Source of the DNA: Atopobiaceae bacterium UBA5363
GTDB taxonomy: Bacteria > Actinomycetota > Coriobacteriia > Coriobacteriales > Atopobiaceae
Direction of reading: 5' to 3'
NCBI GenBank assembly: GCA_002407925.1
Contig: DHPN01000021.1
Coordinates: 104,261-114,385 of the forward strand
Length of the DNA stretch: 10,125 bases
Shown: in pieces, positions 1-5,205 of the stretch
Numbering within the stretch: position 1 is the first letter of the stretch
Layout of the letters: each line of letters begins with the position of its first letter
Program-made: the position numbers and the translations under genes
Notes under the pieces: model-generated
What the model saw: the letters and a program-made list of their open reading frames with translations, nothing else
What the model was told of the DNA's origin: nothing
Databases searched by the model: none

Positions 1-1000
1 CAAGAGGGGCAAACAAGGCGGAGCGAGCTCCTACCACAACATGAACCCTGCCTTGGCGAATGAGATCCCACTGATCGTAGCGCTCGCCTGCCGACAAGCG
101 GGAGTGCAGGACCGCAACATCCTCACCAAAGCGACTGCGAAACCTGCCGACAGTCTGGGCTGTAAGGGATATCTCAGGAACAAGGACTAGAGCGCCTCTT
201 CCTGACTGGCGGGCATGGTCTATGGCTTCGAGATATACTTCCGTCTTGCCTGAGCCGGTAACTCCGTCTATGAGCACGACGCCGCCACGCGCGCGCAAGC
301 GAGCCTCATCGACCGCCGCAAGTGCGCGACGCTGTCCCTCGGTAAGCTTCTTTGGACGGAGCGCCTGAGCGCTCGAAAGGGTCGTCGCTGCCTCTTCTCG
401 TATCTTTCTTCTTCTCTCAATGAAGACGATGCCCTTCTTTTCAAGCGTTGCTACCACTGCCGCAGCTCCTGGCACGGTGGCCGCGAGCTCAGGCAGGCGC
501 ACCATGCCTAGGGAGCAGGCGTCAATAACCTCTCGCTGCCGAGCGGCATTTTTACGGGGTACGAAGGAGCGCCCTGCCTCAGTCAAGCCCACCCAGCGCG
601 TATCCACAGGCCCAGTCTTCTCGCATAGCAAGATCCATGGGCCCTGCTCGCGCTCTCGCCGCACGCGCACCTTTTGCCCCGGAGCGAGAAATGGGTGCAG
701 GGCCTGTGCGAGGGGGCATGCGTACTCTTTTGCCATCCACACAGCCACTCTCGCGGCGACCTCATCAAAGGCCGAGGAGGCGAGCACCTGGCGTATGGGC
801 AGCAGCTTACGCACGTCAACGTCGTCGGGCGCCTCATGGGACAGCGCAATGACATAGCCTACAACCGCCCGATGGGAGAAGTCGACAAGGACGGTTGTGC
901 CAACCTGCACCATGGCCACGAGCTCGTCCGGCACGACATAGCAAAACGCCCGGTCGATCTTACGGGTAGGTATGTCAACGCATACGCTCGCATAGCGCAC
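1..1000 (-). CDS. priA: Primosomal protein N' (replication restart helicase PriA), N-terminal part, cut by window edge
   Basis: PriA is a superfamily 2 DNA helicase that recognises stalled or collapsed forks and reloads the replisome. About 333 codons are visible and the C-terminal part lies outside the window. The N-terminus (VDIPTRKIDRAFCYVVPDEL, residues 8-27) matches the PriA 3'-DNA-binding domain. A winged-helix region follows, then LTEGQRRAL near residue 218. The Walker A motif GVTGSGKTE is at about residues 246-254 and is intact, unlike the degenerate motif known in many actinobacterial PriA proteins. VPEISLTAQT and, at the window edge, GARSALFAPL are further typical PriA helicase motifs. 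I chose the GTG start at 1000 because a GGAGGG Shine-Dalgarno (1006-1011) sits 5 bases upstream; the nearby ATGs are out of frame. The gene follows metK with a terminator and its own promoter between them. Family identity is close to certain. Confidence 0.95.
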   Translation of the reverse strand, partial: MRYASVCVDIPTRKIDRAFCYVVPDELVAMVQVGTTVLVDFSHRAVVGYVIALSHEAPDDVDVRKLLPIRQVLASSAFDEVAARVAVWMAKEYACPLAQALHPFLAPGQKVRVRREREQGPWILLCEKTGPVDTRWVGLTEAGRSFVPRKNAARQREVIDACSLGMVRLPELAATVPGAAAVVATLEKKGIVFIERRRKIREEAATTLSSAQALRPKKLTEGQRRALAAVDEARLRARGGVVLIDGVTGSGKTEVYLEAIDHARQSGRGALVLVPEISLTAQTVGRFRSRFGEDVAVLHSRLSAGERYDQWDLIRQGRVHVVVGARSALFAPL

Positions 1001-1021
1001 AGCGTCCCTCCTTCCTCGCAA

Positions 1022-1050
1022 ATGATAGCAGTGCATGCACGCGCAAACAA
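1022..1050 (-). promoter_or_regulatory. Predicted sigma70-type promoter for priA
   Basis: On the minus strand a -35-like TTGTTT (1045-1050) and a -10-like TATCAT (1022-1027) are separated by exactly 17 bases. They sit directly before the priA ribosome binding site, giving a very short leader. The -35 box overlaps the T-tract of the metK terminator. The spacer contains the perfect palindrome GTGCATGCAC (1031-1040), which may be coincidence. Prediction by eye only. Confidence 0.5.
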
Positions 1051-1080
1051 AAAAAGCCGCTGCCCACAAAGGGTAGCGGC
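1049..1080 (-). terminator. Rho-independent terminator downstream of metK
   Basis: On the minus strand GCCGCT-A-CCC, loop TTTGT, GGG-C-AGCGGC form a stem of 6 plus 3 base pairs with one mismatch, followed by seven T residues. It begins about 20 bases after the metK stop codon. It separates metK from priA, so priA probably depends mainly on its own promoter. Confidence 0.88.
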
Positions 1081-1099
1081 CAAAGAGTGCAAAGCCTGC

Positions 1100-2362
1100 C
1101 TAGGATAGATCAGCAACGGCCTGCTTGAGCTCATCGGTCCTGTTGGTCTTCTCCCATGTGAAGTCAGGATCATGACGGCCGAAATGCCCATAGGCAGCTG
1201 TCTTTTCGTAGATTGGCCTGCGCAGGTCGAGATCTCTGATGATTGCCGCAGGACGAAGGTCGAAGACCTGCTCTATGGCTTTTGCGAGCACCGCGTCATC
1301 GATGGCTGAGGTTCCGAAGCTGTCAACCATGATAGAGAGGGGATGCGAAACGCCAATGGCATACGCAAGCTCCACCTCACACTTGTGCGCAAGGCCTGCC
1401 GCAACGACGTTTTTCGCCACCCACCTTGCGGCATAGGTGGCAGAGCGGTCGACTTTCGTGCAGTCCTTGCCAGAGAAAGCGCCGCCGCCGTGGCGTCCCA
1501 TGCCGCCGTAGGTATCTACGATGATCTTGCGACCAGTGAGGCCAGTGTCTCCCATAGGACCACCGACGACGAAGCGTCCCGTCGGGTTCACATAGATCTT
1601 AGCATCATGCCACTTGATGCCAACTTCGTCAAGGACTGGCTGGATCACGTGGTTGATCATGTCGCGGCGAATGATGTCCATGGTGTGGATAGCAGGATCG
1701 TGCTGCGTTGAGATGACGATGGCGCTGACCTCAACGGGCTTGTCGTCTTCATAGCGAACGGTCACTTGCGTCTTCCCGTCGGGACGCAGGTAGCGCAATG
1801 TACCGTCCTTGCGAACCCGCGCAAGGCGCTCGGCAAGACGCTGAGCGAGGTATATCGGCATCGGCATCAGGACGTCCGTCTCATCAGAGGCGTAGCCGAA
1901 CATCATGCCCTGATCCCCGGCTCCCTCAAGGTCGAGGGCATCTTTGGCCTGGCCTGCCTGCGCGTCGAAGGACTCATCGACGCCCAAGGCAATGTCAGGG
2001 CTCTGCTCATGAATCAGGTTCAGCACGCCGCATGTCGTGGCATCGAAGCCATACGCGGCATCGTCATAGCCTATTCGGCGAATGGTGTCACGGACTATCT
2101 GCTGCACGTCGACATATGCCTGCGTGCGAATCTCGCCGGCGACGATTACCGTTCCAGTCGTGACAAAGGTTTCACAGGCGCAGCGCACCTCCTCAGAAGA
2201 CGCCTTGATGCCATTTGGCGCGACGTAGCCCGCCTTTTCCAAGGCCGCCTCTTTGGAAATAATGGCGTCAAGGATGGCATCTGAGATTTGGTCGCACATC
2301 TTGTCCGGATGGCCTTCGGTCACACTCTCGGAAGTGAAGTAGTAGTCCTTGCTGTGTGCCAT
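1100..2362 (-). CDS. metK: S-adenosylmethionine synthetase (methionine adenosyltransferase)
   Basis: MetK makes S-adenosylmethionine, the main methyl donor, from methionine and ATP in the cytosol, releasing phosphate and pyrophosphate; the enzyme is usually a tetramer needing Mg2+ and K+. The sequence shows FTSESVTEGHPDK (residues 9-21), the ATP-site motif GAGDQGMMFGYA, the glycine-rich loop GGGAFSGKD followed by KVDRSA, and TAAYGHFGR near the C-terminus. At 420 residues it is about 36 longer than E. coli MetK. Most of the extra length is an insertion at about residues 37-59, with a smaller one just before GAGDQG. The start is the ATG of MAHSKDYYFTSESV, with an AAGGA Shine-Dalgarno 7 bases upstream. 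The open frame continues to 2539 but only through the riboswitch leader. Expression should be repressed by SAM through the upstream attenuator. Confidence 0.97.
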   Translation of the reverse strand: MAHSKDYYFTSESVTEGHPDKMCDQISDAILDAIISKEAALEKAGYVAPNGIKASSEEVRCACETFVTTGTVIVAGEIRTQAYVDVQQIVRDTIRRIGYDDAAYGFDATTCGVLNLIHEQSPDIALGVDESFDAQAGQAKDALDLEGAGDQGMMFGYASDETDVLMPMPIYLAQRLAERLARVRKDGTLRYLRPDGKTQVTVRYEDDKPVEVSAIVISTQHDPAIHTMDIIRRDMINHVIQPVLDEVGIKWHDAKIYVNPTGRFVVGGPMGDTGLTGRKIIVDTYGGMGRHGGGAFSGKDCTKVDRSATYAARWVAKNVVAAGLAHKCEVELAYAIGVSHPLSIMVDSFGTSAIDDAVLAKAIEQVFDLRPAAIIRDLDLRRPIYEKTAAYGHFGRHDPDFTWEKTNRTDELKQAVADLS

Positions 2363-2407
2363 GCTCTTGTCCTTCCCTACGCGAACCTCGGCTGCTGTGT
2401 CCGCGCC

Positions 2408-2436
2408 AAAAAAATCCCCTTGGTCTCCAAGGGGAT
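2408..2436 (-). terminator. Attenuator terminator in the metK leader (SAM riboswitch expression platform)
   Basis: On the minus strand ATCCCCTTGG, loop AGA, CCAAGGGGAT form a perfect 10-bp hairpin followed by an uninterrupted T-run (2408-2414). It lies 45 bases before the metK start and downstream of the SAM-I aptamer. Its 5' arm (ATCCCC, 2431-2436) can pair instead with GGGGAT (2449-2454) at the aptamer's 3' end. The hairpin is therefore a regulated terminator, expected to form when SAM is bound. Confidence 0.92.
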
Positions 2437-2452
2437 GTGCGTCTGCGTATCC

Positions 2453-2589
2453 CCCGTCTTCCAGATGTGCACAGCCGTTGCACACCTGCCGAGAATTGGC
2501 ACCGTGCCCCTCTTTCTGGGTCGGTTGCCGGAGCTTCATCGGGCTCGGTCCCTCAGCTCTTTGCGCTTGTGAAAGCGCCTCTTGACGAG
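2453..2589 (-). ncRNA. SAM-I (S-box) riboswitch aptamer controlling metK
   Basis: The minus strand carries the S-box core: GAGGGACC, GCCCGATGAAGCTC, CGGCAACC and GGTGCCAATTC in the right order. P2 is GAGC/GCTC plus GGG/CCC around a kink-turn-like internal loop. The P2 loop CCGAG (2544-2548) is fully complementary to CTCGG in J3/4 (2489-2493), so the SAM-I pseudoknot is kept with five Watson-Crick pairs although its bases differ from the usual CUGG/CCAG. P4 is a 10-bp stem (2479-2488 with 2462-2471) with a 7-base loop. P1 is best drawn as CTCGTC (2584-2589) with GACGGG (2453-2458). With that P1, the P1-P2 junction holds an additional hairpin GCGCTT-TCAC-AAGCGC (2563-2578), which is unusual. 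SAM binding stabilises P1 and should switch metK off. Family call is firm; the exact P1 is inferred. Confidence 0.93.
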
Positions 2590-2597
2590 CAACACCT

Positions 2598-2626
2598 ACA
2601 ATAAGCCTTGCAACGCATGCTGTAAA
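2598..2626 (-). promoter_or_regulatory. Predicted promoter of the SAM riboswitch-metK transcript
   Basis: On the minus strand TTTACA (2621-2626) and TATTGT (2598-2603) are separated by 17 bases. The predicted start lies about 7 bases downstream, almost exactly where the aptamer P1 stem begins (2589). That is where a promoter is needed for an attenuating riboswitch. Confidence 0.6.
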
Positions 2627-2646
2627 CTATGATTTAAAACAAAGTC

Positions 2647-2676
2647 AAAAAAATCAGGTCGGCTCAAATTATGAGC
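2647..2676 (-). terminator. Weak terminator-like hairpin at the end of the tetR gene
   Basis: On the minus strand GCTCA-TAATT-TGAGC (2662-2676) overlaps the tetR stop codon. A run of seven T residues (2647-2653) follows, but it starts 8 bases after the stem, so this is a poor match to an intrinsic terminator. No better terminator is visible between tetR and the metK promoter. Confidence 0.3.
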
Positions 2677-3427
2677 ATTTAGCCCCAATACCATGGACAA
2701 TAAAGCGAAGAAGCTCCTCCGTCATAGTGTCAACGTCTAAAGCCCCACGGTCTTGTGCGAGTTGTTTTGACGCTCCAAACAAAACTGCCCCGCAAATGGT
2801 AGCTGCAGCCACGTCAGGGTCCACGTCCTCTCGAATGAGGCCCTCAATCTTTGCGCGCTTCACCTGAACAGACACCAGGCGGGTGATGCGTGAGAAGCGC
2901 TTCTTGAGCTGCGGCAAGACGTTTGAGCCGCCACGCACGAGCTCAGAGGCCATGGCAGCGACGAACAGACCTCCCTCGCGAACAGATATGCCGAATGTCT
3001 CAATGAGGTTTCTGAGCGCCTCCTCGGCTGAGCAAGAGCTGGCAATCGCACCTTCGAGCTTGGAGGCGAAGTCGTCTATCGCATGAGAGAAGATCTCCTC
3101 CACTATGGCGTCATGGTCCGGGAAGTAATAGTAGAGAGCCCCCTTGGACATCTCACAGCGATCGGCAACTTCGCTCATTTGGAAGTCAGTGCCACCGCTC
3201 TCGACGATGAGCTCCGAGGCCGCCTTGAGGATGCGGGCACGGGTGCGTTCGCTTTTGGAGGTCTTATTGGCATAGTGGACCTTGACTGCACGCGCGCGGA
3301 CAGCCTGCTTGGCCGCCTTGCGCACCGCTTCCACTTGGCCAACTAGACCAGAGGCGCCCTGGATGATCTCATCTTGGGCCGACTCTGCCGCTAACGTCTC
3401 CCCTGCCCCCACAACCGATTGTGCCAT
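2669..3427 (-). CDS. TetR/AcrR-family transcriptional regulator with long N-terminal extension
   Basis: TetR proteins are dimeric repressors: an N-terminal helix-turn-helix binds an operator and a variable C-terminal domain binds a small ligand. Here SERTRARILKAASELIVESG (residues 59-78) starts the DNA-binding domain, and MSEVADRCEMSKGALYYYF is the helix-turn-helix with the family hallmark ending LYYYF. The C-terminal part is helical and gives no clue to the ligand. With the chosen start the protein has 252 residues, longer than the usual 190-220, because about 58 residues rich in Ala, Arg and Lys precede the domain. The ATG at 3427 was chosen because GGTGAT (3435-3440), complementary to the 16S rRNA tail, lies 7 bases upstream and the predicted promoter lies farther upstream. 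An ATG at 3472 is the alternative; the open frame up to TTG 3601 would start upstream of the promoter. An inverted repeat over the promoter suggests autorepression. Targets are unknown. Confidence 0.9.
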   Translation of the reverse strand: MAQSVVGAGETLAAESAQDEIIQGASGLVGQVEAVRKAAKQAVRARAVKVHYANKTSKSERTRARILKAASELIVESGGTDFQMSEVADRCEMSKGALYYYFPDHDAIVEEIFSHAIDDFASKLEGAIASSCSAEEALRNLIETFGISVREGGLFVAAMASELVRGGSNVLPQLKKRFSRITRLVSVQVKRAKIEGLIREDVDPDVAAATICGAVLFGASKQLAQDRGALDVDTMTEELLRFIVHGIGAKCS

Positions 3428-3472
3428 ATAAAAAATCACCGATTCATGTTTGTTCGCGGCAGTAATGTTCAT

Positions 3473-3484
3473 GCTGCGCGCAGC
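3473..3484. repeat. Perfect 12-bp palindrome in the tetR leader
   Basis: GCTGCGCGCAGC reads identically on both strands. It lies about 22-33 bases downstream of the predicted tetR transcription start and 45 bases before the chosen start codon. It could be a second protein-binding site or a small RNA hairpin (4-bp stem, CGCG loop). Its function is not shown by sequence alone. Confidence 0.4.
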
Positions 3485-3512
3485 TATTTTCTTCCAAAGG
3501 GATAACTTATTA

Positions 3513-3541
3513 TTTCTACCACAAGTCAAAATGTTTGACAA
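3513..3541 (-). promoter_or_regulatory. Predicted tetR promoter
   Basis: On the minus strand TTGTCA (3536-3541) and TAGAAA (3513-3518) are 17 bases apart, in a locally AT-rich stretch. The transcript would start near 3506, which excludes the TTG at 3601 as the translation start and leaves the ATGs at 3472 and 3427. Confidence 0.55.
3525..3539. promoter_or_regulatory. Putative TetR operator (GTCAAA-N3-TTTGAC inverted repeat)
   Basis: GTCAAAATGTTTGAC has two perfect 6-bp half-sites around a 3-bp centre. It overlaps the -35 box and spacer of the tetR promoter. Size and position are typical for operators used by TetR-family proteins to repress their own gene. Assignment to this regulator is an inference from location. 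Confidence 0.5.
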
Positions 3542-3619
3542 ATCAACAGAACAGCTGTACATGAGCTGAAAATCCTGCAAGAGCTTCAAGAACCCTATCA
3601 ACGAAAACGCGATGGCGCC

Positions 3620-3625
3620 TATACT
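3620..3625 (+). promoter_or_regulatory. gltX: Possible -10 box for gltX
   Basis: TATACT matches five of six positions of the sigma70 -10 consensus and lies about 60 bases before the gltX start. No good -35 box stands 16-18 bases upstream, and no extended -10 TG is present, so this call is tentative. Confidence 0.35.
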
Positions 3626-3672
3626 TACACTGTCCTTTAGGCGACAACGACCGCCTCAAGCAATGCTGTAAG

Positions 3673-3678
3673 AAGGAG
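3673..3678 (+). promoter_or_regulatory. gltX: Shine-Dalgarno fixing the TTG start of gltX
   Basis: AAGGAG stands 7 bases before the TTG at 3686. No ATG or GTG with a comparable site precedes the conserved ATP-binding motif in this frame, so the rare TTG is the best start. Confidence 0.75.
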
Positions 3679-3685
3679 CACGAAC

Positions 3686-5194
3686 TTGACCTCTAGTAAC
3701 ACTGTCCAACGACCTGTCCGTGTGCGTTTCGCCCCCTCACCTACCGGCAAGCTCCATGTGGGGGGAGCCCGCACCGCGATTTTCAACTGGGCATTCGCGC
3801 GCGCGACAGGTGGCACATTCATTCTGCGCATCGACGACACCGACCCTAATCGCTCAACTGATGAAAACACCCAGGTAATCCTGCGGGCAATGCACTGGTT
3901 GGGCCTCGATTGGGATGAAGGCGTCGAAGTTGGGGGGCCATTTGGCCCTTACAAGCAGACTGACCGACTTGACATCTATCGCAAGGCGGCTCAAAAGCTC
4001 GTAGAGCAAGGCAAGGCCTATCCTTGCTTTTGCACCCCAGAAAAGCTTGCTGCCGACAAAAAGGCTGCCCAGCAGCGCCATGATCCCTTCCAAGGCTATC
4101 AGCGCACCTGCCGTGCCATCGACCCTGCTGAAGCCGCCCGGCGAGTGGCTGCGGGAGAGCCTCATACCATACGGATCAAGGTTCCCGAAGATCGTGGAGA
4201 TGTCGTGATTGAAGACGCAGTCCACGGCGAGGTCATCTTCAACGCCCGTGAACTCGATGATTTCATCATCGTTCGGTCGGACGGCACACCCACATATAAC
4301 TTCACGACAGTCGTTGATGATGCCATGATGGGCATCACGCACGTCATCCGCGGAGACGACCACCTGTCAAACACTCCACGTCAGATCATAGTCTACGAAG
4401 CTCTAGGGGTACCGATACCCATCTTCGCACACATCTCGATGATTCTAGGACCGGACGGAAAGAAGCTCTCAAAACGCCACGGCGCAACGTCAGTCGAGGA
4501 ATACCGAGATGCCGGCTATCTCCCTGATGCCTTGGTGAACTACTTGGCCCTTCTCGGATGGGCGCCTGACGGGCAGACGACCATCATCACACGCGAGAAG
4601 CTCTGCCGCGAGTTCTCCCTCGACCATGTTTCAAAGAACCCTGCGACATTTGACTATAAAAAGCTCGATTGGATTCAGCAACAATACTTGCAGGCTATGA
4701 GCGACAGCGAGTTCTCAAGGCACGTTCTTGTCCCCCAGCTCGTAGCGGAAGGGCTAGAACGCGGCAGGGTACAAGAGGTCTATGAGACACGGTCTGCATG
4801 GTTTGACCTCTTGTCATCTGTGCTCAAGCCGCGCACGACCCTCTTGCCGCAAGCAGCCGAGAAGGCTCGCTTCCTTTACGAAGGTGCAAAGCCAAGCTAT
4901 GACGAAAAGTCAGTGGCAAAAAATCTCGCAAAAGAAGGCACGCACGGCTTTCTCGTGGCTGCGCGTGACGTCCTTGCGACTCTTTCCCAAGAAGACTGGA
5001 GGGCCTCTGCCATAGAAGCCGCTCTTGCTCCTCTGCCAGAGCGCCTCATGACCACGAAACGCAGGTTTTACGGCGCACTCAGGGTGGCAGTATGCGGCAA
5101 CCAAGTCTCACCCCCGCTTGGCGTCTCACTCGAGCTGCTTGGTCGCAATACTGCACTCGCCCGCATTGATAATACCTTGCCCCTAACCCTTTAG
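3686..5194 (+). CDS. gltX: Glutamyl-tRNA synthetase
   Basis: A class I aminoacyl-tRNA synthetase that charges tRNA(Glu) with glutamate in the cytosol. In many bacteria lacking GlnRS it also makes Glu-tRNA(Gln) for GatCAB amidation; this window does not show which applies here. The class I signature is FAPSPTGKLHVGG (residues 15-27; HVGG in place of the commoner HIGG). The second signature KLSKR is at residues 260-264. C114, C116, Y138 and C142 form a CxC...YxxxC pattern resembling the zinc-binding insertion of this family. NFTTVVDDAMMGITHVIRGDDHLSNT is a characteristic GluRS segment (about residues 210-235). The length of 502 residues is normal and the helical anticodon-binding domain fills the C-terminal third. 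Translation starts at TTG with a good Shine-Dalgarno. The stop codon abuts the ribosome binding site of the serine dehydratase gene, so the two are probably cotranscribed. Confidence 0.96.
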   Translation: MTSSNTVQRPVRVRFAPSPTGKLHVGGARTAIFNWAFARATGGTFILRIDDTDPNRSTDENTQVILRAMHWLGLDWDEGVEVGGPFGPYKQTDRLDIYRKAAQKLVEQGKAYPCFCTPEKLAADKKAAQQRHDPFQGYQRTCRAIDPAEAARRVAAGEPHTIRIKVPEDRGDVVIEDAVHGEVIFNARELDDFIIVRSDGTPTYNFTTVVDDAMMGITHVIRGDDHLSNTPRQIIVYEALGVPIPIFAHISMILGPDGKKLSKRHGATSVEEYRDAGYLPDALVNYLALLGWAPDGQTTIITREKLCREFSLDHVSKNPATFDYKKLDWIQQQYLQAMSDSEFSRHVLVPQLVAEGLERGRVQEVYETRSAWFDLLSSVLKPRTTLLPQAAEKARFLYEGAKPSYDEKSVAKNLAKEGTHGFLVAARDVLATLSQEDWRASAIEAALAPLPERLMTTKRRFYGALRVAVCGNQVSPPLGVSLELLGRNTALARIDNTLPLTL

Positions 5195-5205
5195 AAGGAG
5201 TTGCC

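Noticed and set aside
674..1108. 144-codon plus-strand open frame opposite the priA start
   Set aside because: It runs across the priA promoter and the metK terminator and mirrors the priA coding strand.
1766..2284. 172-codon plus-strand open frame inside metK
   Set aside because: Antisense shadow of a strongly conserved gene, with no family-like sequence.
2363..2539. N-terminal extension of metK by 59 codons
   Set aside because: The frame is open only because it crosses the SAM riboswitch and terminator; the conserved MetK N-terminus and a good Shine-Dalgarno start at 2362.
2643..2650. Second copy of the tetR half-site (TTTTGACTT) upstream of metK
   Set aside because: Only one half-site is present, without its inverted partner, and it overlaps an A/T run; chance is a sufficient explanation.
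3428..3601. Longer tetR reading frame starting at TTG 3601
   Set aside because: It would begin upstream of the best tetR promoter and operator; no ribosome site supports the TTG.
3854..4363. 169-codon minus-strand open frame inside gltX
   Set aside because: Antisense shadow of gltX; composition mirrors the coding strand and no domain is recognisable.
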